Below are positions 1 to 7,807 of a DNA stretch of 38,368 nt, piece by piece. The stretch comes from an uncultured Lachnospiraceae bacterium (GTDB lineage: Bacteria > Bacillota_A > Clostridia > Lachnospirales > Lachnospiraceae), in NCBI GenBank assembly GCA_910585655.1, contig CAJUFW010000002.1:21697-60064 (forward strand), read 5' to 3'. Below the pieces are notes generated by a model that saw only the letters and a list, made by a program, of their open reading frames with translations, searched no databases and was not told where the DNA came from. Made by a program: the position numbers and the translations under genes. Numbering within the stretch: position 1 is the first letter of the stretch; the number at the start of each line of letters is the position of its first letter.

Positions 1-807
1 TCTATCCGGGATGCCTATACCAAATATTCGGGTAATGCTGCTTTGGATATGTCCAGGGTAGCAGAGGTAGAGGAGTTGTCAGGAAAGGGAGTTAAGGTTC
101 GTCTGGACGGCAGAATGTTTTATGCCGGAAACGAAAAGCTGATGAAGGATTTGGGAATTACCGTTCCTGTCTGCGAGCGGATCGGAACAATCGTTTATAC
201 GGCAGGGGAAACAGAGCCTGGTATCATACTTTTTTTGGGAACCTTGGTTATTTCAGATACGATAAAGACGGAGGCGCCGGAGGCGATCCGCAAGTTAAAA
301 GCCGCCGGAGTTCGTCGGACGGTAATGCTGACCGGAGATCAGAAAGCGGTAGGAGAAGCAGTTGCCAGAGAACTGGGACTTGACGAGGTACATGCCGAAC
401 TGCTTCCGGCAGATAAGGTTTCCAAAGTGGAAACTCTGCTGGCGGAGGAGAGAGGAAAGCAGAAGCTGGCGTTCGTAGGAGATGGTATCAACGATGCTCC
501 GGTGCTGACAAGGGCAGATATCGGAATTGCAATGGGCAGTATGGGTTCGGATGCGGCAATTGAAGCAGCAGATGTAGTGCTGATGGACGATGATACAGAA
601 AAGATTGCCAGGGTGATAAAGATAGCGCGAAAGACCATGGTGATTGTGCGGCAGAATATTGTCTTTGCATTGGGAATCAAGTTTCTGGTATTGCTGCTTG
701 GAGCGTTAGGATATGCCAATATGTGGGCGGCGGTATTTGCAGATGTCGGGGTGTCGGTTATCGCCATTTTAAATGCGATGAGAACGTTAAGAAACAAAGA
801 GATTTGA
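1..807 (+). CDS. Heavy-metal translocating P1B-type ATPase, C-terminal part (5' cut by window edge)
   Basis: The frame is open from base 1, so only the C-terminal 268 residues are visible. They hold the end of the nucleotide-binding domain, a TGD motif (TGDQKA), the hinge motif GDGINDAP, and two closing membrane helices ending in NAMRTLRNKEI. This arrangement is that of ZntA/CadA-type P1B ATPases, which export Zn, Cd, Pb or similar cations using ATP. The phosphorylation site DKTGT and the CPC metal-selectivity helix would lie upstream, outside the window, so the metal cannot be told. A hairpin terminator follows directly. Confidence 0.93.
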   Translation, partial: SIRDAYTKYSGNAALDMSRVAEVEELSGKGVKVRLDGRMFYAGNEKLMKDLGITVPVCERIGTIVYTAGETEPGIILFLGTLVISDTIKTEAPEAIRKLKAAGVRRTVMLTGDQKAVGEAVARELGLDEVHAELLPADKVSKVETLLAEERGKQKLAFVGDGINDAPVLTRADIGIAMGSMGSDAAIEAADVVLMDDDTEKIARVIKIARKTMVIVRQNIVFALGIKFLVLLLGALGYANMWAAVFADVGVSVIAILNAMRTLRNKEI

Positions 808-813
808 ATAAAG

Positions 814-853
814 AAGCAGGGAATTCAGAAATATTCTAGGTTCCCTGCTTTTT
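814..853. terminator. Rho-independent terminator
   Basis: A perfect 10-bp stem pairs AAGCAGGGAA (814-823) with TTCCCTGCTT (841-850) and is followed by more T. It ends the P-type ATPase transcript. The small minus-strand gene at 887 reads toward it, and the stem is preceded by A-rich sequence, so it may serve both strands. Confidence 0.85.
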
Positions 854-886
854 GCAGTCTGATTAGAAAACTGCCCTCCTGTATCG

Positions 887-1129
887 TCAGAGCGTGGGTT
901 CGGTTTCTGGTTTGGCTTCTTCTTCGTCCGGATCCGGAAGAAATTCTACTACTTCCGGTATCGTACAGCTTAACAGACGACAAATATCCTGTAAGGTATT
1001 TAAAGTAATACTGCGCCCTTTGCGGAGAGCGTCGAGTGTGCCTGTGCTGAAGTTATGGGTATGGATAAGCTGGTATTGCGTGATCTGTTTTTTCTTTAAG
1101 GTTTCCCAGAAGGGACGATAGCTGATAAT
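887..1129 (-). CDS. Small XRE/Cro-like helix-turn-helix protein, non-canonical start
   Basis: Reading the minus strand gives about 80 residues: an opening like ISYRPFWETLKKK, then a helix-turn-helix (QYQLIHTHNFSTGTLDALRK, then ITLNTLQDICRLL) and an acidic tail. This matches the small XRE-family DNA-binding proteins common in Clostridia. The frame has no ATG, GTG or TTG between the preceding in-frame TAG and the conserved domain. The only possible start with a good ribosome site is ATT at 1129-1127, nine bases after GGAAAGGA (complement of 1139-1146). Either ATT is used, as in infC, or the start has been lost by mutation. It may regulate itself or the divergent cyclase gene. Confidence 0.7.
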   Translation of the reverse strand: MISYRPFWETLKKKQITQYQLIHTHNFSTGTLDALRKGRSITLNTLQDICRLLSCTIPEVVEFLPDPDEEEAKPETEPTL

Positions 1130-1261
1130 ACGATCACATCCTTTCCTTTTACCCGGCTATTGCCAGATTTTTTGATTTTATTATAGAACATGGAAAAATT
1201 TTGCACATTGCCGAGGATCGATCTGTATAAAGCGTAAAGGAGAAGCAAAAAGATAGAGAAA

Positions 1262-1295
1262 AGCTCTTGCGTATTCCAGATACAAGAGCTATAAT
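1262..1295 (+). promoter_or_regulatory. Promoter with embedded operator-like dyad, upstream of the diguanylate cyclase
   Basis: TTGCGT (1267-1272), a 17-base spacer and TATAAT (1290-1295) form a good sigma-A promoter. The whole spacer is a dyad: AGCTCTT-GC-GTAT (1262-1274) pairs with ATAC-AAGAGCT (1280-1290), so a protein bound there would cover the promoter. Predicted transcription starts near 1302, leaving a leader of about 110 bases before the gene. Confidence 0.65.
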
Positions 1296-1413
1296 AGAAG
1301 ATAAAAAAAACAGATATAACTGAAAATACAACCGGAAAGATATCATGGTGACAGCCCGATAAAGCCGCCGCCGGATATCAAAGCATCGGCAATCGTGATA
1401 TGAGAGGGACATT

Positions 1414-3531
1414 ATGGAGAAGAGCAAAACGGGTAAGGGCTTATTACTTTTCCTCTGTCTGGCTCTAGCAATAGGCTTAATGATAGGCTGTCGGACAGAG
1501 GCAAATGCAAAGGAACAGTTGATACGGATAGGATATTATCCGTTTCATGGCTATCAGGAAGTAGACGATCATGGCGTTTATTCAGGCTATGCGTATGAAT
1601 ATTATCAGGAAATTGCTCAGCTTATGGGATGGAGATATGAGTTTGTGGAGCAGTCCTTTGATGACTGTCTAAAGAGTCTGCTGGAGGGGAGACTGGATAT
1701 TTTATGCGGCGCGGATATCGGTTTACCTCAGGATAAAGGACTTGTCTATTCGGAGAGTATCAGTAGCGTTCCTTCCGGTTTATATGCCCGTCTAAATGAT
1801 GATACCCTGACGTATGAGGATTTCAAAGCGTTCCACGGTATGCGTGTGGCAGTATTGCAGTCCTGGGCAGAAGATCCGGAGCTGGATGAGTATTGCAAAG
1901 ACAACGGGTTTTCTGTTCAAAAGCAGTATTATAGAACGCAGTCGGAAATGAATCAAGCACTAAAGAACGGAGAGGTTGATGCGGTATACTCGACGATTAT
2001 GGGCAATGAGGAAAACAAGATGATTGCCCGGTTAAGGGATGTAGAGATACAGTTTCTGACTTTGGAGGGAAATCCTCTGATGGAACAGCTTCAGGGGGCA
2101 ATGGAGCAAATAGCGGACGCAGAGCCGATGTTTGAAAGTACGCTGGCGGATCGTTATATGGATGCAAACTGGTATTCCATGTACCGAACCGCGTATACAA
2201 GGGAAGAGAAGGACTACATTCAGTCCAATCCTCTGATTCGGGTGGCGTATGCTCCGTTTTGGAAGCCGATTGAGTATTATGATAAAAAGACCGGCTCCAT
2301 GCAGGGAATTTTCGCGGATGTGTTCCGTCTGTTGGAGGAAAATACGGGGCTGCAGTTTGAATATTTGACGACAGGCTCCTTTGAGGAGAGTATGCAGCGC
2401 TTAGAAGAAGGCGAAGTAGAGCTGCTGACGGCGATGGATCATTCTTATCAATGGGCGGAGCAGCATAATGTATATTTAAGTAATATCTATTTACAGACTT
2501 CGGTTGTGACAGTAGGGAAAAAGAAGGATAATAACCTGGTAAAGATCATTGCGCTTCCGAAAAATTATCATACGACGGCGCAGATAGAAAAGCGTTTGGA
2601 GCCGGATCAGAGTATTTTATATTTGGATACATTGGAGGACTGTCTGCGGGCGGTATCCAAGGAACAGGCGGATGTGACTTACCTGAACAATTATGTTGCC
2701 AACTATTATCTGTCCAGCTATGAATTTGACGAATTGTATGTGCTTCAGATGACGGATATGATGGAAAACCTGTGTATCGGAGTCTGCAGAGATGCCGATC
2801 CGGTGCTGCTGCGGATTATTAACAAGGGGCTAGGGCGGATATCAGCGGATCAGATTCAGAAAATTGTACTGGGGAATACTTTTTTCCACAATGAGCGTTT
2901 GGGATTAAAGGATTTGTTGTATCAGAATCCGGGGCTGCTGCTTCAGATGATGATGTTGCTGCTGGCAATTATATTAGTAGTCTTTGGGCTGGTGATCTGG
3001 CAGAAGGCAAAGCGTTCCAAGCATTTGAAAAAGGTTTCCGAGACGGACGCTCTTACAGGGATTTATAACCGGCTGGCGGCTGAGGAAATCATCCAGCAAA
3101 AGATTACAGAGGATCAGATTGCAGATTATCCTCGTACTATGGTATATCTGGATGTGGATAGTTTTAAACAAGTCAATGATCATTATGGGCATCCAGAGGG
3201 AGACAGGCTGTTGCAGGCTGTGGCGAAGCTGCTTTCGGATACGATTCGGGACGAGGATATTGTGGCAAGACATGGCGGAGACGAATTTATTTTATACCTT
3301 CGCAGGATTGTATCGGAGGAGGCATTGGTTACGTTGCTAGATCGTCTGCAAAAGAGCGGAAAAATATTGGCAGCTCGTGAAAAGTGCTGGAGTTCGATTT
3401 CCTTTAGCGTAGGCGCTGTCTGGAATGTGGAAAACGAAATGGATTATAAAGAACTATATGCAGCGGCGGACGAAGCGCTGTATGAAGCAAAAGGAAACGG
3501 AAAGAATCAATATATTTGGAAAAAACGGTAA
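1414..3531 (+). CDS. Diguanylate cyclase with two extracellular solute-binding (PBPb) domains
   Basis: The 705-residue protein has an N-terminal signal sequence with a cysteine at residue 26 (a weak lipobox). Two SBP_bac_3-like domains follow (about 35-250 and 265-495), then a membrane helix (about 508-531) and a C-terminal GGDEF domain. The active site GGDEF is intact at 621-625. The inhibitory I-site RxxD (R612-D615) sits exactly five residues upstream, so a feedback-inhibited active cyclase making c-di-GMP is expected. Tandem amino-acid-type binding domains suggest that an extracellular solute sets its activity. A GAGAGGG ribosome site precedes the ATG. The gene converges on the chemoreceptor gene, suggesting a signalling or motility context. 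Confidence 0.93.
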   Translation: MEKSKTGKGLLLFLCLALAIGLMIGCRTEANAKEQLIRIGYYPFHGYQEVDDHGVYSGYAYEYYQEIAQLMGWRYEFVEQSFDDCLKSLLEGRLDILCGADIGLPQDKGLVYSESISSVPSGLYARLNDDTLTYEDFKAFHGMRVAVLQSWAEDPELDEYCKDNGFSVQKQYYRTQSEMNQALKNGEVDAVYSTIMGNEENKMIARLRDVEIQFLTLEGNPLMEQLQGAMEQIADAEPMFESTLADRYMDANWYSMYRTAYTREEKDYIQSNPLIRVAYAPFWKPIEYYDKKTGSMQGIFADVFRLLEENTGLQFEYLTTGSFEESMQRLEEGEVELLTAMDHSYQWAEQHNVYLSNIYLQTSVVTVGKKKDNNLVKIIALPKNYHTTAQIEKRLEPDQSILYLDTLEDCLRAVSKEQADVTYLNNYVANYYLSSYEFDELYVLQMTDMMENLCIGVCRDADPVLLRIINKGLGRISADQIQKIVLGNTFFHNERLGLKDLLYQNPGLLLQMMMLLLAIILVVFGLVIWQKAKRSKHLKKVSETDALTGIYNRLAAEEIIQQKITEDQIADYPRTMVYLDVDSFKQVNDHYGHPEGDRLLQAVAKLLSDTIRDEDIVARHGGDEFILYLRRIVSEEALVTLLDRLQKSGKILAAREKCWSSISFSVGAVWNVENEMDYKELYAAADEALYEAKGNGKNQYIWKKR

Positions 3532-3534
3532 AAC

Positions 3535-3582
3535 AACAGGGCAATACAGGCGGTAGATAATAGCTGCTTGTATTGCCCTGTT
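3535..3582. terminator. Bidirectional terminator
   Basis: A perfect 14-bp stem pairs AACAGGGCAATACA (3535-3548) with TGTATTGCCCTGTT (3569-3582), with T or A runs on the outer sides. It lies between convergent genes and can end both. Confidence 0.9.
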
Positions 3583-3602
3583 TTGCAGGATTCATATTTA
3601 GT

Positions 3603-4970
3603 TTATTGCCCGGCAAGCTGGTAAATCCGTTCCATATCGGCGATCAGACCTTTGGAATAAGCTTCTGCATCCTGATAAAGCTGTTCTGCCTTACTATAAT
3701 TTCCGCTGTTGATAGCGGCAATGACCTCAGAGCCGTATTTATGGAACCGTTTGTGCTTTGCCTCAAGCGCGGTCCAAATCGGTACTGCAGTCGGAATTTT
3801 TGGGGTCATAGCATAGTAAAAATGCCCAAACCCGCATTTGGAGGAATCTAGCTGAAGAGGAATCACAGTCTGTGTTGCTACCATTTTTTGTAAATTGGAT
3901 AACCAGGTGTGGTGGGCGGAAATAGCGCTCTTCATATAAGTAGCAAATTCATGGTTTTCCAAATGGAAGAAAACATCTTCGGTCATGACGCCCATCTGCT
4001 TGACGGAATCGTCCAAAGTTTTTTCAATATCGGCTACAGGTTCGGTTGCTTTTTTCAGATCCTGACCTACCTGCCGCATAAAATTGGTACTGTCTACTAA
4101 TTGGTGTTCCATTTCAGCCATAGAGCCGCTGATTTCCTGGCTGACGGCTGCAATCGAGGACATTGATTCATTAACCTGGGAAACGTGATGCTGATTTTCA
4201 TCGTTTAATTCCCATACGTGATCGATTTTATCAGTCATACTGTCAAGCGCACTGATGGTGTTATTGGCGCTGTCTACCGTTTTTTGAGAGGCTTCTTTGA
4301 TGCTTTCTACGAAGCTGCCCATATTTCCTGTTAGCTGCTGCGTCTGTTCCGCCAAGGCGCGGATTTCGTTTGCCACGACGGCAAAGCCCTTGCCGGCGGT
4401 TCCGGCTCTTGCCGCCTCAATCGAGGCGTTGAGAGCCAGCAGATTGGTCTGCAGGGAAATAGAATCGATCCCGGCGATCACTTGATTCATGCTGTCAATC
4501 ACCTGAAGCAATGCGTCCATATCCCTCTGCATTTCAAGGGAGGTTTCAATCGTCTGACGGGAAAGCTCTTTGATGGTGGTCAGTTCATTCTGGCTTGCCT
4601 CAATTTTCTGATAAACCTCTCCGGTTTCGGTGGAAACCTGAAGAATTGTGTTGGTCAAGGCTTCATGCTGGTTGTTGCTTCTGCCAAGGGACAGAGAATC
4701 TCCCGATGAGGTTCCGAAAATAGCCTGTGAGGCAGCTTCTACATTTTGGGAAATTTCCATAATTCGCTCGGTTTGATACTGCATCGTCAGATCCAAAGAA
4801 CTGATCTGCATAACCGCCTTGATGTTTTTTTCCAAAATCTCGGCGAATTGTTTGCGGCCATTGGAAAGCCGCAAATAAATGTCCCTTAGCTCTGGAACGG
4901 CGGAATAGTCGGCTTCCTGCAGCTCGGAGACCGACTTCATAAGTTTTGCCTTATTCTGTCCAATCGTCAT
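3603..4970 (-). CDS. Soluble methyl-accepting chemotaxis protein with C-terminal CZB zinc-binding domain
   Basis: I place the start at 4970 because GAGG sits nine bases upstream of ATG ACG ATT. The longer open frame has no such site. The 455-residue protein has no membrane segment. A coiled-coil region leads into the MCP signalling tip (GKGFAVVANEIRALAEQ), which contacts CheA and CheW. The last roughly 110 residues match a CZB domain: a His near AISAHHTW, the SKCGFGHF motif, and His in KHKRFHKYG, the expected Cys/His zinc ligands. CZB receptors are known to sense zinc or oxidants such as HOCl in the cytoplasm. No other che gene is in the window. Confidence 0.92.
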   Translation of the reverse strand: MTIGQNKAKLMKSVSELQEADYSAVPELRDIYLRLSNGRKQFAEILEKNIKAVMQISSLDLTMQYQTERIMEISQNVEAASQAIFGTSSGDSLSLGRSNNQHEALTNTILQVSTETGEVYQKIEASQNELTTIKELSRQTIETSLEMQRDMDALLQVIDSMNQVIAGIDSISLQTNLLALNASIEAARAGTAGKGFAVVANEIRALAEQTQQLTGNMGSFVESIKEASQKTVDSANNTISALDSMTDKIDHVWELNDENQHHVSQVNESMSSIAAVSQEISGSMAEMEHQLVDSTNFMRQVGQDLKKATEPVADIEKTLDDSVKQMGVMTEDVFFHLENHEFATYMKSAISAHHTWLSNLQKMVATQTVIPLQLDSSKCGFGHFYYAMTPKIPTAVPIWTALEAKHKRFHKYGSEVIAAINSGNYSKAEQLYQDAEAYSKGLIADMERIYQLAGQ

Positions 4971-5176
4971 ATTTATAACCTCAATTCTTTTCTTAATTGT
5001 ATGGCGCCTAGAAAGAATTTTAGGACACCATGCTTCCTGCGTCGTTTTCTGGAAAAGATAGCTATGTATGATCCAGTGCAAGATACTATTATGATATGAA
5101 ATTTTAGGAGCTTTTGCAAGCTTTTTCTTTGTTTCTTTTTATTTCTTATCTCTATGGAAATTTTCCTGACAAACTA

Positions 5177-5205
5177 TTGACGAGATACCAATAGATGATT
5201 ATAAT
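5177..5205 (+). promoter_or_regulatory. Promoter TTGACG-N17-TATAAT
   Basis: TTGACG (5177-5182), 17 bases, TATAAT (5200-5205). Transcription would start near 5212, after the first in-frame ATG at 5211, which rules that ATG out and supports the downstream start at 5325. The 4971-5176 stretch between the divergent genes holds A/T-rich sequence and one short T-tailed hairpin (5109-5122) of doubtful meaning. Confidence 0.8.
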
Positions 5206-5324
5206 GCTACATGGGAAAAATCCGCTGTTTTGGGGAAGAAATGTCAATTTTAGAGGGTAAAACCCAGAAGCAGAAGATTACCTTGTCTAAAAATACAGGA
5301 GGGAAAATCAGGGAGGAAGAAAAG

Positions 5325-6338
5325 ATGGACGGAAGAGAGAAAATCGGTATAGGAGTGATAAAAAGACCGATTTTGTTAAGCTGTATTTGTCTGCTGTGCC
5401 TGTGGCTTATCGGCGTAGGTCGCCAGTTTTTACTAAAAGAGACAACGCTTTCGGATGAAGAGGTAGTAACCGCGCTTTTAGAGGCATTTAAAGCAGGAGA
5501 TTACGAGGGGCTAAAACCTTATATTGATAAAGACAATCCACTGCATCTTTACTTTGCAAATCAGAAAGAGGAAGCATTGTCTGCTGTTTATCAGGCAGCC
5601 CAAGAACAGTTAAAGGATATTACTTATACGGTGAAAGTGCTTGAAGGAGCGAAAATAAAGGGAACCATTCAGGTGACGATTTCAATGCCAAATTACGAGA
5701 AGGCGCTATATATGGCAAGAGCAGAGGCTTTAGCTGATCAGGTGGTCAATGGAACCGATGCTTTTGAAAATATGCCGGCTTGGTTGTCAAAGGCGTTTGC
5801 GGGCGAGGGGGAAGTAAAAGAAAAGACCTTTGATCTGTATGTCGGCTCTAAGGACGGCAGCATGGTATTAGACAGCAATACCAATCGTAAGTTTTTTGAG
5901 ATGCTCTGCGGTGGTTTAAAACAATACCTGAAAGGAAGCATTACGACCTGTACATTTCCAAATGGAGACATCTGGCTGCTCTTTGCTCAGGGGGATGAGA
6001 TTGCTGCCATGCTGAACCGTTCGACGGTTGACGTTTCCGGAAAGGAACAGGAATGGATTGATGAGACAATCGTACAGTTTGAAGAGAACTATAACGAAAT
6101 GGGCGGATTTGTTGCTCATGCAGAATGCTCGGAAGAGAAGCTTTTTACGGCATGTTATGGGATAGAGATGGAAGAGGCAAGCTCATATGAACTGGAACGA
6201 ATCGGGCTGATTAGCGGTAACATTGCCGCTACACCCAACTCCTGGCTTAGCTTAAAAGCTACGATCAAGGGATTTACCGGGCAGGGAGCAGAATGTGTAA
6301 CAGAGACGTTCAAAGCAGAGACAGAAGAGAAAAAATAG
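5325..6338 (+). CDS. Membrane-anchored protein of unknown function
   Basis: The start at 5325 is set by GGAGG eight bases upstream and by the promoter at 5177-5205. The 337-residue protein has one N-terminal membrane helix (about residues 14-36) and an extracellular part. That part begins with a helical segment (SDEEVVTALLEAFKAGDYEGL) resembling the DUF5105/DUF4878 style of lipoprotein domains. Further alpha/beta material ends in a YehR-like strand pattern (LSLKATIKGFTGQGAECV). I do not recognise a defined family or catalytic motif. It is transcribed alone, between a promoter and a strong terminator. Confidence 0.75.
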   Translation: MDGREKIGIGVIKRPILLSCICLLCLWLIGVGRQFLLKETTLSDEEVVTALLEAFKAGDYEGLKPYIDKDNPLHLYFANQKEEALSAVYQAAQEQLKDITYTVKVLEGAKIKGTIQVTISMPNYEKALYMARAEALADQVVNGTDAFENMPAWLSKAFAGEGEVKEKTFDLYVGSKDGSMVLDSNTNRKFFEMLCGGLKQYLKGSITTCTFPNGDIWLLFAQGDEIAAMLNRSTVDVSGKEQEWIDETIVQFEENYNEMGGFVAHAECSEEKLFTACYGIEMEEASSYELERIGLISGNIAATPNSWLSLKATIKGFTGQGAECVTETFKAETEEKK

Positions 6339-6344
6339 GATAGG

Positions 6345-6377
6345 AAAAGGGAACGGGGGATAAATCCGTTCCCTTTT
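6345..6377. terminator. Bidirectional terminator
   Basis: A perfect 12-bp stem pairs AAAAGGGAACGG (6345-6356) with CCGTTCCCTTTT (6366-6377) between the convergent unknown gene and cotJC. Its A and T arms provide tails in both directions. Confidence 0.9.
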
Positions 6378-6380
6378 AGG

Positions 6381-6992
6381 TTATTTACAATTATTGTTAC
6401 TGTCAAATTCCGGGTTAAAGGCGTAGAAGTTTTTGGAGTTCAGCTCATCTTGTACCAGACGGAGCGCTTCACCAAACCGTTGAAAGTGAACAATTTCACG
6501 TTCTCTTAAAAAGCGGATTGGGTCGCAGATTTCCGGATCCTGGATCAGACGCAGGATATTGTCGTAGGTGGTTCTGGCTTTTTGCTCCGCTGCCATATCC
6601 TCGGTCAAATCCGTAATGGCGTCCCCTTTGCTTTGGAATACCGTAGCGGAAAACGGCGCGCCGCCCGCTGACTGCGGCCATAGTGCCAGGGTATGATCGA
6701 CATAATATTTATCAAATCCAGAGGCAACGATTTCTTCCGGAGTCAGGTTCCGGGTAAGCTGATGGACGATGGCGCAGATCATTTCCATGTGTGCCAGTTC
6801 TTCGGTTCCTATATCCGTCAAAATACCAGCTACGTTCCGGTACGGCATGCTGTAACGCTGTGCCAGATACCGCTGGGAAGCAGCTAATTCTCCGTCCGGA
6901 CCGCCGAATTGAGAGAGAATGACCATTGCGATTTTAGGATTCGGCTGGGTAATATGAACCGGATATTGCAGTCTCTTTTCATAATTCCACAT
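6381..6992 (-). CDS. cotJC: Spore coat protein CotJC (manganese catalase family)
   Basis: The 203-residue protein opens with MWNYEKRLQYPV and carries the four-helix di-manganese catalase core. Carboxylate/His ligands are visible in GTEELAHMEMI, in EDMAAEQKARTTYDNI and in LREREIVHFQRFGEAL. CotJC is a coat-associated Mn catalase-like protein made in the mother cell during sporulation. Its length fits the family. It is the last gene of cotJABC and starts three bases after cotJB; its ribosome site GGAGAG lies in the end of cotJB. Confidence 0.96.
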   Translation of the reverse strand: MWNYEKRLQYPVHITQPNPKIAMVILSQFGGPDGELAASQRYLAQRYSMPYRNVAGILTDIGTEELAHMEMICAIVHQLTRNLTPEEIVASGFDKYYVDHTLALWPQSAGGAPFSATVFQSKGDAITDLTEDMAAEQKARTTYDNILRLIQDPEICDPIRFLREREIVHFQRFGEALRLVQDELNSKNFYAFNPEFDSNNNCK

Positions 6993-6995
6993 AAT

Positions 6996-7250
6996 TTAGC
7001 ACTCTCCTTCCCATGGCCATGGGGTAGCCGTCCAAGACCAGCCCTGGCAGGTGTTTACATCATATTTATCAAGCGGTCCGTACAGATCCGTATATTCCTG
7101 AAGAGCCTGGCGGCGGATAGCCTTTTGCTGGTTATAGAGTTCCAACGCCTCCTGGCAATCCGGATGGCTGTCTAAAAATAAAACGAGATCGTCCAGGGCA
7201 AAACTGGATACCTCAATGATGTGCATAAGCTGTTCGCGTGTCCGATTCAT
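6996..7250 (-). CDS. cotJB: Spore coat protein CotJB
   Basis: The 84-residue protein shows the CotJB pattern: a first helix (REQLMHIIEVSSFALDDL), a central DSHPDCQEALELY segment, and a C-terminal YGPLDKYDVN...W.W...PWPWE stretch. It works with CotJA and CotJC in the inner spore coat. Its ATG overlaps the cotJA stop by four bases (ATGA), a sign of translational coupling. Confidence 0.95.
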   Translation of the reverse strand: MNRTREQLMHIIEVSSFALDDLVLFLDSHPDCQEALELYNQQKAIRRQALQEYTDLYGPLDKYDVNTCQGWSWTATPWPWEGEC

Positions 7251-7696
7251 ACTCTGCCTCCTCTCCGGTTACATGGCTGACAGGATCTGCAGGCTGGGCT
7301 GGCGCAGGTAAACGGCAGATCTAAGTTCTGGAAAATAGTTCCTACCTGGAATCCGCGTTCCAACGGGAAAAGATCGCCGAACTGCTGCCATGGTACATAA
7401 GCCATCGCGATTGGATACTGATCCAGATACCCTTCTCTTGCACCACACTCATAATCCTGTTCAGAATTCGGAGGGCAGACAGGCATAGGGCGCCTGTTCG
7501 TCCTCATGCAAGACGTTTGCTGCGTACAACGTGTCTGTTGCGTACAGCCTTGTGGCTGCATACAACCCTGAGGCTGCATATTGTCGTTTTGCTGATGGCA
7601 TGTGGTATTGGAGGCACCGCATTCGCTGACAGGAGTGCGGGCGCAGGAAGCTTGTGTCTGTGACCTGGAGTTATTTGTCGTATTTTGGTAAAACAT
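7247..7696 (-). CDS. cotJA: Spore coat-associated protein CotJA with Cys/Gln-rich N-terminal extension
   Basis: The start is set at 7696 by AAAAAAGGAGC eight bases upstream. Of 149 residues, the C-terminal half (AMAYVPWQQFGDLFPLERG, then VGTIFQNLDLPF) is the CotJA core. The first roughly 65 residues are a low-complexity extension in which cysteines fall every six residues (45, 51, 57, 63) in PQGC and QQTxC repeats, with more cysteines before and after. B. subtilis CotJA is about 80 residues, so the extension is extra. Disulfide or metal cross-linking in the coat is a reasonable inference. A mother-cell sigma-E promoter is expected; a loose match to a sigma-E -10 (CATATATT) lies upstream near 7730. 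Confidence 0.9.
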   Translation of the reverse strand: MFYQNTTNNSRSQTQASCARTPVSECGASNTTCHQQNDNMQPQGCMQPQGCTQQTRCTQQTSCMRTNRRPMPVCPPNSEQDYECGAREGYLDQYPIAMAYVPWQQFGDLFPLERGFQVGTIFQNLDLPFTCASPACRSCQPCNRRGGRV

Positions 7697-7737
7697 AGTA
7701 GCTGCTCCTTTTTTGTTGTCCATACTAATATATGTGT

Positions 7738-7766
7738 TTGCCTCAAAGTGGTGAATGTGATATAAT
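7738..7766 (+). promoter_or_regulatory. Promoter TTGCCT-N17-TATAAT
   Basis: TTGCCT (7738-7743), 17 bases and TATAAT (7761-7766) precede the arylsulfotransferase gene. The start point is expected near 7773, giving a leader of about 35 bases that contains AAGGAG. Confidence 0.75.
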
Positions 7767-7807
7767 CTGGATAGAGAGAATATTGGAAGGAGCGAGGTTT
7801 TTAAAGT

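Noticed and set aside
1302..1413. Possible c-di-GMP riboswitch in the cyclase leader (AAAGCC...CCGG looks similar)
   Set aside because: The conserved GGCAAACC and GGUAGGUAGCGGGG parts of the class I switch are absent; only short, weak pairings are seen.
1149..1427. 92-residue open frame on the minus strand
   Set aside because: It is Ser/Phe/Leu-rich without a domain, overlaps the promoter and start of the cyclase gene, and has no ribosome site.
5211..5324. Upstream start of the membrane-anchored unknown at 5211
   Set aside because: The ATG lies at or before the predicted transcription start, and a strong GGAGG precedes the ATG at 5325.
7700..7735. Sigma-E promoter for cotJABC
   Set aside because: Only a -10-like CATATATT is visible on the minus strand; I could not find a -35 at the proper spacing, so it is not listed as a feature.
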